Below are positions 49,805 to 58,035 of a stretch of 63,702 nt of DNA, one piece after another. Numbering within the stretch: the stretch's first letter is position 1; each line of letters starts with the position of its first letter. The position numbers and the translations under genes were made by a program. The notes under the pieces were generated by a model. That model had not been told where the DNA came from, did not search any database, and saw nothing but the letters and a program-made list of their open reading frames with translations. This DNA comes from CAYMRL01 sp964473205 (GTDB taxonomy: Bacteria > Deinococcota > Deinococci > Deinococcales > Trueperaceae): the NCBI GenBank assembly GCA_964473205.1, contig CAYYOK010000007.1, positions 1 through 63,702 on the forward strand. The letters are read 5' to 3'.

Positions 49805-50379
49805 TGAGGACCCAGTACTACACGGCTACCAGCCTCGATGGCTTCATCGCCACCGAGGACGACTCGCTGGACTGGCTGTTCCCGCTCGGAAACCTGGGCG
49901 ACACCGGCTACCCGGCTTTCATCGCCGAGGTCGGCGCCCTGGCGATGGGCGCGACGACGTACGAGTGGATGCTGCGCAACGTCACCAAGGTCACCGAGGA
50001 GACGGGGTCTGCCTGGCCCTACTCGCAACCGACCTGGGTGTTCTCGCACCGGGACCAGCCGGCAGTCGCGGGTGCCGACATCCGCTTCGCGCGCGGCGAA
50101 GTGGGTCCCGTTCACGACCAGATGCGCGCCGCGGCGGGCGGCAAGAACGTCTGGATAGTGGGCGGCGGCGACCTGGCCGGCCAGTTCTTCGACGCTGGGC
50201 TGCTCGACGAGCTGATCCTGCAGGTCGGGTCGGTGACGCTCGGCAACGGCAAGCCCCTGTTCCCGCGGCGCGTCGTTACCCCTCCCCTGCGCCTGACCGC
50301 GGTCAGGCAGATCGGCTCCGGCTTCGCGGAGCTGCGCTACGACGTGCGCACCGACGAAGCGGGCGCCGCAACGACCTAG
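49804..50379 (+). CDS. RibD C-terminal/DHFR-fold family reductase
   Basis: This 191-residue protein has the fold seen at 6295: QYYTATSLDGFIATEDDSLDWLF, ALAMGATTYEWML near 45, TWVFSHRDQP near 76, NVWIVGGGDLAGQFFDAGLLDELILQV near 115-141 and GKPLFPRR. It is an NADPH-type reductase of unknown substrate. It has no ribosome site of its own. The ATG overlaps the stop of a truncated VOC stub (TGATG), which suggests that translation reaches it by reinitiation. Confidence 0.85.
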   Translation: MRTQYYTATSLDGFIATEDDSLDWLFPLGNLGDTGYPAFIAEVGALAMGATTYEWMLRNVTKVTEETGSAWPYSQPTWVFSHRDQPAVAGADIRFARGEVGPVHDQMRAAAGGKNVWIVGGGDLAGQFFDAGLLDELILQVGSVTLGNGKPLFPRRVVTPPLRLTAVRQIGSGFAELRYDVRTDEAGAATT

Positions 50380-50417
50380 TCGCGCCCGGCGACCCTGAGG
50401 CTTTGAGCGAGGAGCGT

Positions 50418-50810
50418 ATGCATAAGGACACAGCCGGCTACAACGACCGCCTAGCCCCCGCGGACCGCGACATCGCCGACCTGCTGGCGCGCACGATCGA
50501 CGAGCACCTGCCCGAGGCCGAGAACAAGATCTGGCACCGGCATCCGGTGTGGTTCTTAAGCGGCAACCCCATCGTCGGCTACAGCAAGCTAAAGGGCTGC
50601 GTGAGGCTGCTGTTCTGGAGCGGCCAGAGCTTCGAGGAGGCCGGGCTCGCGCCCGAGGGCAGCTTCAAGGCCGCCGAGAGGCGCTACTCGAGCGTAGAGG
50701 ACGTCGACCTCGACGACCTGGCGCGGTGGCTGGCCAAAGCCCGGAGCATCCAGTGGAACTACCGGGACGTGGTCAAGCGCAAGGGCCGGCTCGAGCTCCT
50801 CGAGACCTGA
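50418..50810 (+). CDS. DUF1801 domain protein
   Basis: This 130-residue protein carries a DUF1801 domain: DIADLLARTIDEHLPEAENKIWHRHPVWFLSG near 19-49, GYSKLKGCVRLLFWSGQSFEEAGL near 55-78 and a C-terminal DLARWLAKARSIQWNYRDVVKRKG. Function is unknown. GAGGAG lies four bases before the ATG. It follows the reductase by 38 bp and may be in the same unit. The next gene is convergent. Confidence 0.85.
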   Translation: MHKDTAGYNDRLAPADRDIADLLARTIDEHLPEAENKIWHRHPVWFLSGNPIVGYSKLKGCVRLLFWSGQSFEEAGLAPEGSFKAAERRYSSVEDVDLDDLARWLAKARSIQWNYRDVVKRKGRLELLET

Positions 50811-50843
50811 GGTCTCGGACCGTCGGCCAACCTCTGACAGCGG

Positions 50844-52322
50844 CTACCGCATCCCGCCCACCGTCTCGACCACTCCAGACATGACCTCGGCGAAGAGCGC
50901 CGGCCTGTCGAAGTTCGCGCGGTGACCCGAGCCCTCGAACACGTGGCGCTCCTTGTGCGGCGCGCCGAGGAGCTCGAAGTACGAGTCGGCCGGAACGGTG
51001 CGCCCGCGCGCCTCGTGCTCTCCCAGCACCATGAAGTACGGCACCTCCAGGCGCGGAGCGTCCGTCCTGAGGTCGAGGTCCTGCAGCTGCGGGTAGAGGA
51101 AGTGCGCCGTGTCGAAGAACCCCCGGAAGGCGTTGAGCTTGTCGAGGAGCGAGTACTCGGGCACCATCAGGGCGCCAGGCATCTCGTGGCTGAGGTTCAG
51201 GCCTGGGTAGCGGTTCCAGTCGTGCTCGAACGCGACGACGCTCTCGTACTGCGTGATCAGGGCGTACGGCGGTGGGCCGCTGGCGCGCAGGCGAGCCGCC
51301 AGCCTGGCGTTGCCGCTGCGCTCGGCCCAGGCCAGCGTGTCCTCCCAGAACATCAGGTCGGTCTCGCGCAGGTTGACCATCTGACCGACCCCGACGACCG
51401 CGTGGTAGAGCTCGGGCCGCTGCCTGGCAGCGAGCACCGCCAGCGCGGAGCCCCACGACTGCCCGACGAGGTAGACCTTGTCCACGCCGAACCGCGTGCG
51501 CAGGTAGTCGGTGACCGCGACCGTGTCCGCCACGAGCTGGTCGACGGTAAGGGCGTCGGTCGGCTCGAGGGCGGTGTACGAACGGCCGGCTCCTCGCTGG
51601 TCCCAGGCTGCGACGACGAAGCGCTGCTCGAGCGCGACATCGCTCCGGAGGGCTCCCAGGTCGGTGCCTCCTGGGCCGCCGGCCAGGTAGAGGAGCACGG
51701 GAGCGGTCACGTCTCTGCCTCTGATCATCAACGCTTGGTCGACGCCGCCGACGCGCATCCTGACCAGCTCGGCGACGCTGCCGGGCGCGGCGCTACCGCC
51801 TGCGCCCACCACCGCATGCGTCGTGGCGGGGCGAGCCACAGCGACGGCGAGGGCCGCCAGGCCGAGGGCTACGACCGCAGCGGCGACCCAGCCGACCCCG
51901 CCGAGCCGCTGCGAGGTCGGATGCCCGAGCCTGGCCGCCAGCTCGACGCCCAGCGCCGACCCGAGCGCCAGGGGCACCAGCGCGACGAGCGCGTGGAACA
52001 GCCGTCCGGTGACGAACGCGATGATGCCGTAGGTCGACCCCAAGCTGGGCAGGTCGACCGTCGGGCCAGACACCGGCCAGCGAACCGCCTCGAAGGCGGC
52101 CAGGTAGACGAGGGGCGCCAGCACCACGCTCCAGCGGTTGCCGGAGAGGGCTCCGGCGGCGATGCCTACCGCCAGACCCGAAGCCATGACGGCAAGGCAC
52201 TGGACGGCGGTCACGGGCCCGCGTGGGGTCAGCCAGCCCGACAGAGCGCCGAGCACGACCACGACCACAACGCCGGCGATGGCCCCCTGTGACCAGGAGG
52301 TAGACCACGCTCTGAGCAACAT
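50844..52322 (-). CDS. Membrane-anchored alpha/beta hydrolase (proline iminopeptidase-like)
   Basis: This 492-residue protein has two parts. Residues 1 to about 175 contain five hydrophobic segments (for example GAIAGVVVVVVLGALSGWL and WVAAAVVALGLAALAVAVA). Residues about 200-492 are an alpha/beta hydrolase of the proline iminopeptidase type: LLYLAGGPGGTDLGAL (oxyanion), WDQRGAGRSY, nucleophile elbow YLVGQSWGSALAVLAA, acid in FMVLGEHEARG and His in FEGSGHRANFDRP. The fusion of a membrane domain to this hydrolase is found in secreted-peptide processing relatives. The ATG at 52322 has AAAGGGG six bases upstream. Confidence 0.85.
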   Translation of the reverse strand: MLLRAWSTSWSQGAIAGVVVVVVLGALSGWLTPRGPVTAVQCLAVMASGLAVGIAAGALSGNRWSVVLAPLVYLAAFEAVRWPVSGPTVDLPSLGSTYGIIAFVTGRLFHALVALVPLALGSALGVELAARLGHPTSQRLGGVGWVAAAVVALGLAALAVAVARPATTHAVVGAGGSAAPGSVAELVRMRVGGVDQALMIRGRDVTAPVLLYLAGGPGGTDLGALRSDVALEQRFVVAAWDQRGAGRSYTALEPTDALTVDQLVADTVAVTDYLRTRFGVDKVYLVGQSWGSALAVLAARQRPELYHAVVGVGQMVNLRETDLMFWEDTLAWAERSGNARLAARLRASGPPPYALITQYESVVAFEHDWNRYPGLNLSHEMPGALMVPEYSLLDKLNAFRGFFDTAHFLYPQLQDLDLRTDAPRLEVPYFMVLGEHEARGRTVPADSYFELLGAPHKERHVFEGSGHRANFDRPALFAEVMSGVVETVGGMR

Positions 52323-52632
52323 GTTCGCCCCTTTCGAGCGATTGTCGGGCTCCCGAGCGCGGCAAGCCAGGGTCGTCCGCCCCGTGGCCAGCGGTCGATC
52401 CCGCGCCACTACGACGCATGGCGGACGCGGCTGTCGACGAGGCGCTCGACCTGAGCAGTAGCGGACAATAGCGTCGGCGGCCTACAATTCGGCACCTAGA
52501 GGCGTCCGTGTCAGCTCGCTCAGCCGGTCCGTCAAGCTCTGCGCCCTTTACCTCCGCGACCCGCACCGAGCGGCTCTTCTGTCGATGTCGAGCGCATCGA
52601 CTCTGGGTACCGGGGGGAGAAGTGAGGATCGT

Positions 52633-53133
52633 ATGAAACCGACAGCTCGTCCCATCTCGCGCAGGTTGGCCGTAGGGTTGGTCGCGCTCGCGCTGGCCTT
52701 GGCAGCGTGCGGCACGACGGCCGGTCCCGAGGGGCCTCCTGGCCCGGCAGGCCCGCCCGGGTCGGCCAACGTGACGCAGTACAACTTCCCTGCGTTCGTG
52801 CATAACGGCACAGAGCAGTCCTTCACCATACCTATCGCGTTCGCCGACGCCGCCGAGCACCTCGTCCTGCTCTACGTGCTGACCTCGGCTGGGTTCTGGT
52901 ACCCGCTCTCTGGTGAGGTCACCAGCTCCTACTCCTACCGGACGTACCTCGGTCCGACCGCCGGCGGGAGCGCCACCAACGCGTACATGGCCCGCACCTC
53001 GGGGGCTGGCGACCACTCCTTCGACGCCGCCCGCGTGATCGTCATCCCAGCATCGACGGTGGTCCCGGCCGCGGCCTCGCTCGACTGGAACAGCTACGAA
53101 GCCGTGTCCCGCCACTTCGGGCTGGACGACTGA
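52633..53133 (+). CDS. Lipoprotein with short collagen-like segment
   Basis: This 166-residue lipoprotein has a signal ending in the lipobox LAAC (Cys about residue 26). Directly after it comes a short collagen-like run GPEGPPGPAGPPGS (about 31-44) and a beta-rich domain of about 110 residues (NFPAFVHNGTEQSFTIPIAF, VIVIPASTVVPAAASLDW). Gly-X-Y spacers of this type are common between lipid anchors and surface domains. The ATG is chosen because the signal starts there and GTGAGG lies five bases upstream. Function is unknown. Positions 52323-52632 hold only the presumed divergent promoters. Confidence 0.75.
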   Translation: MKPTARPISRRLAVGLVALALALAACGTTAGPEGPPGPAGPPGSANVTQYNFPAFVHNGTEQSFTIPIAFADAAEHLVLLYVLTSAGFWYPLSGEVTSSYSYRTYLGPTAGGSATNAYMARTSGAGDHSFDAARVIVIPASTVVPAAASLDWNSYEAVSRHFGLDD

Positions 53134-53212
53134 GCCGACTGAGCTCCGTGAGCCAGATGCGTCCCGCTGAAGACGAGCCAGAGGACCCCGCGCCCGGCAG
53201 CCGAGAGGGCGC

Positions 53213-53500
53213 GTGACCTACGGTTTCAGCGGGACCATCTGGTACTGGCGAGGGCCGGCACCCTGGTACTTCGTCTCCGTGCCTGAGGCCGTCGCGAAGG
53301 ACCTGAAGGCGATGTCGCCGTTCGTGACCTACGGTTGGGGCATGATCCCCGCCACCGTCCGCATCGGAGACACCGAGTGGCAGACGGCCCTGTGGCCCAA
53401 GGACGGCGGCTACATCGTGCCTATCAAGGTCGGCGTGCAGCGCTCGGAGGGGATCACCGAGGGCGACGAGGTGGCGCTGACGCTGTCGGTGGGAGAGTGA
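53213..53500 (+). CDS. DUF1905 domain protein
   Basis: This 95-residue small beta-barrel protein matches DUF1905: FSGTIWYWRGPAPWYFVSVPEAVAKDLKAM across residues 5-34, GWGMIPATVRIGDTEWQTALWP near 42-63 and GGYIVPIKVGVQRSEGI. Members often occur alone or next to YdeI/OmpD-like proteins; function is unknown. It begins with GTG at 53213 and its stop overlaps the next start as GTGA. Confidence 0.85.
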   Translation: MTYGFSGTIWYWRGPAPWYFVSVPEAVAKDLKAMSPFVTYGWGMIPATVRIGDTEWQTALWPKDGGYIVPIKVGVQRSEGITEGDEVALTLSVGE

Positions 53501-53802
53501 GCGTGTACGGTCTCATCGGCAAGATCAGAGCGCAGGAGGGGCGAGCGGAGGAGCTCGCCGAGGTGCTGCTCGCCGGCTCCGGCTCGATGCCAGGCTGCCT
53601 GAGCTACGTCGTAGCGCTGGATCCCAAAGATCCGGACGCCATCTGGGTCACCGAGGTGTGGACCGACGAGGCGAGCCACAAGGCTTCCCTGCAGACTGAG
53701 GTCGTGCAGGCCGCCATCGCCAAGGGCCGGCCCCTCATCGCGGGCTTCGAGCAGCACGTCGAGACGGTGCCGCTAGCCGGATCGCACGGCCTGGCCACCT
53801 GA
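53497..53802 (+). CDS. Antibiotic biosynthesis monooxygenase (ABM) family protein
   Basis: This 101-residue ferredoxin-like fold protein reads VYGLIGKIRAQEGRAEELAEVL, SMPGCLSYVVALDPKDPDAIWVTEVW near 28-53, then ASHKASLQTEVVQAAIAKG and VETVPLAG. ABM proteins include small cofactor-free monooxygenases and heme-degrading enzymes. The GTG at 53497 overlaps the DUF1905 stop. Its 3' end overlaps the convergent lysK end by 30 bp. Confidence 0.85.
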   Translation: MSVYGLIGKIRAQEGRAEELAEVLLAGSGSMPGCLSYVVALDPKDPDAIWVTEVWTDEASHKASLQTEVVQAAIAKGRPLIAGFEQHVETVPLAGSHGLAT

Positions 53803-54879
53803 GGGCTGCCACAATCCGCGCACGACGCCTTCCAGCACCCCTATCGACCTGAGGTACTCCGCCACCTCGAGCCGCTCCTCGGGCGAGTGGTCGAGGCTCG
53901 AGTCGCCGGGGCCGTAAGCGACGGCCTGCCAGGCGTCCGACGGCTCCCAACGCTCGGCCACCACGTTCCAGTCCGAGGTACCGGTCTTGAGGGTCGCGAC
54001 CGGAACGCCGCCGACGCTGCGTATCGCCGAGCGGAAGCAGGCGGCCAGCCGCGTGTCGCGCGGAGCGGTGCAGGCGTCCAGGCCGCTGCCGACCTCGATG
54101 CTGACGGGTTCCGGCAGGCGCAGGCGCCTCAGCGCCGCGGCCGCGTCCCGCCAGGGCAGTCCCGGAGGGAGCCTCAGCGCGACTCGGGCAGAGCAGCGCG
54201 CGCGCAGACCGTCCGAGCCGCTGTTGATGCTCGCCAGCCGTGCCTGCACGGCGTCGAACTGCCTGCCGCCTAGGTCGGTCGCCGCCAGCGCCCAGGTCTG
54301 CACGACGCGCCAGGCCTCCACCACCAGCTCGGTGGGACCGGCAGCCTGCGCCGCCCCGTGCCCCTCGGCGGTCTCGCAACGCAGGCGCAGGGAGAGGTTG
54401 CCCTTGTAGCCGAGGGTGTAGCGCTGCCAGCCGCTGGGCTCGCAGACCACGAGCGCGTCGGGTCGCGGGTAGGTACTGGCGGCGTAGCGCGCGCCCCGGC
54501 TGCTGGGCGCCTCCTCCTCCACCGCCGCTATCACCCTCACGCACAGCGCCTGGCGGGCATCGTCCCCGAGCCGGCTGGCCGCCGCCACGGCGGCGCAGAG
54601 CGGGCCTTTGGCGTCGACCGCTCCCCTGCCGTGCACCCAGCCGTCGGCGAGGCGCGGCTCGATCCAGCCTCTGACCGTGTCGAGGTGGGCCAGGAACGTC
54701 AGGGTCATGGGTCCATCGCCCCAGCGTCCGACGGCGTTGCCGGCGGCGTCGACGAACGCCTCGTCGGCCGAGCGTCCCATCGCACCAGCCATCAGAGCGG
54801 CCAGCTCTGCCTCGCGTCCCGAGATGCTCGCGGTGGAGACGGCCTCCAGCAGCAGCTGGACGGCCTCGGAGTCGGTCAC
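53773..54879 (-). CDS. lysK: [LysW]-lysine hydrolase LysK (M20 family)
   Basis: This 368-residue zinc-dependent amidohydrolase releases lysine from the LysW carrier, the final step of the alpha-aminoadipate lysine route. It has TFLAHLDTVRGWIEPRLADG (first metal His/Asp near 66-68), GRGAVDAKGPLCAAVAAAS (bridging Asp near 87), VIAAVEEEAPSSRGARYAAS (catalytic and metal Glu) and LKTGTSDWNVVAERW near 305. Length and motifs suit LysK/ArgE-type enzymes acting on LysW adducts. It is the last gene of the operon, joined to lysJ by GTGA. It overlaps the convergent ABM gene by 30 bp. Confidence 0.9.
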   Translation of the reverse strand: MTDSEAVQLLLEAVSTASISGREAELAALMAGAMGRSADEAFVDAAGNAVGRWGDGPMTLTFLAHLDTVRGWIEPRLADGWVHGRGAVDAKGPLCAAVAAASRLGDDARQALCVRVIAAVEEEAPSSRGARYAASTYPRPDALVVCEPSGWQRYTLGYKGNLSLRLRCETAEGHGAAQAAGPTELVVEAWRVVQTWALAATDLGGRQFDAVQARLASINSGSDGLRARCSARVALRLPPGLPWRDAAAALRRLRLPEPVSIEVGSGLDACTAPRDTRLAACFRSAIRSVGGVPVATLKTGTSDWNVVAERWEPSDAWQAVAYGPGDSSLDHSPEERLEVAEYLRSIGVLEGVVRGLWQPSGGQAVRSG

Positions 54880-56114
54880 CGCGAAGCTGGCCCGAGGGCT
54901 CTCGCCAGGATCGCCAGCGCCTCGTCGACCTCGGCGGCGCTGACGGTGAGGGGCGGCAGCAGCCTGAAGACGTTGGCGCCCGCCGGCGCCACGAGCAGGC
55001 CGGCCGCTCTGAGCTCGCGGACGATGGGCAGCGCGCGTTCGCGCAGCTCGAGCCCGATCATCAGACCCACGCCCCTGACCGCCCGCAGTCTGCCGCCAGC
55101 CAGCCGCGCCAGGCCACCCATCAGCCTCTCTCCCATCCGGGCCGCGTTGGCCATGAGCCCGCCAGCCCCGAGCTCGTCGAGCACCACGAGCCCAGCGGCG
55201 CACGCCAGCGGGTTGCCGCCGAAGGTGCTCCCATGCCCGCCGGCCGGCATCCCGTTCGCGACCTCGGGGGTCATCAGCGCGGCGCCGACCGGCACGCCAC
55301 CCGCCAAGCCCTTCGCCAGCGTCACGACGTCAGGGCTCGCGCCGTGGGCGTGGCAGGCGAGGAACGTGCCGGTGCGCCCGACGCCCGACTGCACCTCGTC
55401 GAGGACCAGCAGGGCGCCGGCCCGGCGCGACGCCTCGCGCGCGGCCGCCAGGTAGCCGGTCGGCGCAGGGTGGACGCCGCCCTCGCCCTGGACCGGCTCG
55501 AGGATCACGGCCGCGGTGGCCTCGTCCACTGCCGCTGCCAGGGCTGCCACGTCACCGAACGGCACGAACTCGACGGGCCCTGGCAGCGCCCCGAACGCCT
55601 CGCGGTAGCGAGGTTCCCAGGTGACCGCCAGCGAGCCGGCCGTGCGGCCGTGGAAGGCGCGCTTGGCCGCCACGACCTTGGAACGGCCCGTCGCGGCGCG
55701 CGCCCATTTGAGCGCGGCCTCGTTGGCCTCGGCGCCGGAGTTGCAGAGGAAGACGCGCTCCAGCCCTCCCCCAGCCAGCGCCGTGAGCCGCTCCAGGAAC
55801 TCGGCGCGCACGTCGTTGCCGTACTGCTGGGAGCAGACGACGAGCCTGTGCGCCTGCTCGGCGATCGCGGCAGCCAGTCGGGGGTGAGCGTGTCCCAGGC
55901 TCGCGACGCCGATGCCGGCGGCGAAGTCGAGGTAGGCGGCGCCGTCCGCGTCCTGCAGCCGGCAGCCTTCACCCCTGACGAAGACGAGCTCCTGGGCGTG
56001 CAGACCGGGCGCATGCCGCGCCTCCCGGGCCAGGAGGCGCGCGCTCGACGCCGCCGGGTCGGCGCCCCGCGCCAGGTCGGCGGCTCCCGGCGGCACCGCC
56101 ACCGGTCCCGTCAC
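54876..56114 (-). CDS. lysJ: [LysW]-aminoadipate semialdehyde transaminase LysJ
   Basis: This 412-residue class III PLP aminotransferase moves an amino group onto the LysW-bound semialdehyde. Family motifs are clear: YLDFAAGIGVASLGHAHPRL near 62-81, FLCNSGAEANEAALKWAR near 120, AVILEPVQGEGGVHPA near 205, LLVLDEVQSGVGRTGTF near 237 and VVTLAKGLAGGVPVGA with the PLP-binding Lys near 270. The substrate is assigned from the lysWXYZJK context, since ArgD-like enzymes share the sequence. The GTG at 56114 overlaps the lysZ stop. Confidence 0.9.
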   Translation of the reverse strand: MTGPVAVPPGAADLARGADPAASSARLLAREARHAPGLHAQELVFVRGEGCRLQDADGAAYLDFAAGIGVASLGHAHPRLAAAIAEQAHRLVVCSQQYGNDVRAEFLERLTALAGGGLERVFLCNSGAEANEAALKWARAATGRSKVVAAKRAFHGRTAGSLAVTWEPRYREAFGALPGPVEFVPFGDVAALAAAVDEATAAVILEPVQGEGGVHPAPTGYLAAAREASRRAGALLVLDEVQSGVGRTGTFLACHAHGASPDVVTLAKGLAGGVPVGAALMTPEVANGMPAGGHGSTFGGNPLACAAGLVVLDELGAGGLMANAARMGERLMGGLARLAGGRLRAVRGVGLMIGLELRERALPIVRELRAAGLLVAPAGANVFRLLPPLTVSAAEVDEALAILARALGPASR

Positions 56115-56998
56115 GCCGTCACTCCTGCCCCGACCCACGTGCCGCCGCCGGCCAGCGCCCGAGTAACGGGCGCCTCGACGCGAGAGCCTGCGATCACGGC
56201 GGCGCCCACACCGCCCGCGACCGCGGTGAACGCGGCCAGCACCTTGCGCTTCATGCGGCCCTGCGCCAGCTCCATGGCGCGCTCCCGCTCGGCGAGGTCG
56301 AGCCGCGGCACGAGGGTCTCCGGCAGGCGCGGGTCTTCCAGCAGGCCCGGGACGTCGGTCAGCAGGACCAGGGCCGGCGAGCCGAGCGCCACTGCGACAG
56401 CGGCCGCGGCGCGGTCGGCGTCGACGTTCACGGCCTCGCCAGCCTCCGTCAGCCCCAGCGGCGCCACCACCGGCAGGTAGCCGTGCTCGAGCAGCAGCGC
56501 GAGCAGCCCCGCCTCGACCCTCTCGACGGTGCCGGTGAAGTCGCCGTGCAGCACCCTGACGCGGCCGTCCTCGACGACCCTGACGCTGCTCTTGCGGCGC
56601 GAGACGAGCAGCCTGCCGTCGACGCCCGACAGGCCGAGCGCGTTGGCTCCCAACGCCTGCAGCCGCTCGACCAGGCCCTTGTTCACCTCGCCGCATACGG
56701 CCTGCCTGAAGGCTCCCAGCGCCTCGGCGTCGGTGTAGCGGCTGGTGTGGCCGCTCGGGCTGGTCACGAAGCGCGGCGCGCTGCCGAGCCGGGTCTGCAG
56801 GCGGCTGGTGGCGTCGCTGCCGCCGTGCACCAGCACCACGCGGCGGCCCGAGCGCCACAGCCCCGCCACGTCGCGGCAGACGCTGTCGGCGTCGACGCCG
56901 CTGGCGCCGCCGACCTTCACGACGATGGCAGCCTCGGACGCCGCGGACCCGAGCCGCCCGGCAGCGGCCGCGACGGCGGCTGACACGGCCAGGCTCAC
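56111..56998 (-). CDS. lysZ: [LysW]-aminoadipate kinase LysZ
   Basis: This 295-residue amino-acid kinase phosphorylates the side-chain carboxyl of LysW-bound aminoadipate. It has IVVKVGGASGVDADSVC near 25-41, VVLVHGGSDATSRLQ near 54-68, LLVSRRKSSVRV near 130, VVAPLGLTEAGEAVNVDADRAAAAVA near 178-203, LVLLTDVPGLLED near 212 and GRMKRKVLAAFTAVAGGV near 248. The usual family start is close to IVVKVGG, so the first 23 alanine-rich residues from the GTG at 56998 may not be made; that GTG is nevertheless coupled to the lysY stop. Confidence 0.9.
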   Translation of the reverse strand: MSLAVSAAVAAAAGRLGSAASEAAIVVKVGGASGVDADSVCRDVAGLWRSGRRVVLVHGGSDATSRLQTRLGSAPRFVTSPSGHTSRYTDAEALGAFRQAVCGEVNKGLVERLQALGANALGLSGVDGRLLVSRRKSSVRVVEDGRVRVLHGDFTGTVERVEAGLLALLLEHGYLPVVAPLGLTEAGEAVNVDADRAAAAVAVALGSPALVLLTDVPGLLEDPRLPETLVPRLDLAERERAMELAQGRMKRKVLAAFTAVAGGVGAAVIAGSRVEAPVTRALAGGGTWVGAGVTA

Positions 56999-58035
56999 GG
57001 GTGCAGCCCCGGGAACGCGAGCCCCGCGTCCTCCGGCAGCCCCAGCGCGAGGTTCAGCGCCTGGACAGCGTGACCGGCGGTGCCCTTGACGAGGTTGTCG
57101 AGCGCGGCGAGCGCCACCAGCCGCCCCGTCTCCTCGTCGACGTGGAAGCCGACGTCGCAGAAGTTCGAGCCGTCGAGCACCTTCGGGTCCGGCACGCGGT
57201 GGATCCCGCTGCCGCCGACGATCAGCCTGACGAACCTCTCGCCCGCGTAGCGCTCGCGGTAGGCCGCCAGAACGTCGCGGGGGCCGATACCGGGCCTGAG
57301 GAACGCGTGGCAGGTGGCGAGGACACCCCTGATGCGCTCGACGGCGGTGGCGGTCCAGTGCAGCCGCGGGCCGCCGCCGAGCTCCTGCTCCAGCTCGGCC
57401 GCGTGCCGGTGGCCGGTCACGGCGTAGGTCCTGACGGCGCCGGAGCGCTCCGGGTGGTGGGTCGCCGCGCTCGCGGCGCTTCCCGCCGCGCTGCTGCCGA
57501 CCTTGACCTCGACGATGCCGTCCCGCGCGGCATCCAGGAGCCCGCCGAGCACTGCCGGCGCGAGAGCGAGGATGGCGGCGGTGGCCGTGCAGCCGGCCGC
57601 GGCCAGGCGCGTGGCGCCGGCCAGCTCGGCGCGGTGCAGCTCGGGGTTGGCGTAGACGAAGCCGGACAGCAGCTCCGGCCGCGCGTGCTCCTGGCCGTAG
57701 TAGCGCCGGTACGCGAGGGGATCGCGCAGGCGGAAGTCCGCCGAGAGATCGAGCAGCACGCCCGCCCTGGGGGCGACGTCGTCGACGATCGCCGCCAGCT
57801 CCCCGTGCGGCAGGGCGCTCACCACCACGTCGGCCCCGGCCAGCTCCGCGGGGTGCTGGAAGCGCAGGTCGCTGACGCCCCTTAGGTTCGGATGCACCAC
57901 GTGCAGCGGCCGGCCGGCGTGCCGGCGGCTCGTCGCCTGGATCACGCGCAGCGCCGGATGGCCCAGGGCGAGGCGCAGGAACTCGCCGCCGGCGTAGCCG
58001 GACGCGCCGATCACCGCGACCGAGTAGGCGCTCAC
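56995..58035 (-). CDS. lysY: [LysW]-aminoadipate 6-phosphate reductase LysY
   Basis: This 346-residue ArgC-type reductase converts the LysW-bound acyl phosphate to the semialdehyde with NADPH. It begins VAVIGASGYAGGEFLRLALG (Rossmann loop, residues 6-25). The catalytic Cys lies in AAAGCTATAAILALAP near 145. The GSSAAGSAASAATHHPERSG stretch near 185 replaces the ArgC GVSGAG region and resembles LysY. The active-site His is in NPELHRAEL or VTGHRHAAEL. It starts with GTG at 58035, overlapping the lysX stop, and ends with a GTGA overlap to lysZ. Confidence 0.9.
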   Translation of the reverse strand: MSAYSVAVIGASGYAGGEFLRLALGHPALRVIQATSRRHAGRPLHVVHPNLRGVSDLRFQHPAELAGADVVVSALPHGELAAIVDDVAPRAGVLLDLSADFRLRDPLAYRRYYGQEHARPELLSGFVYANPELHRAELAGATRLAAAGCTATAAILALAPAVLGGLLDAARDGIVEVKVGSSAAGSAASAATHHPERSGAVRTYAVTGHRHAAELEQELGGGPRLHWTATAVERIRGVLATCHAFLRPGIGPRDVLAAYRERYAGERFVRLIVGGSGIHRVPDPKVLDGSNFCDVGFHVDEETGRLVALAALDNLVKGTAGHAVQALNLALGLPEDAGLAFPGLHP

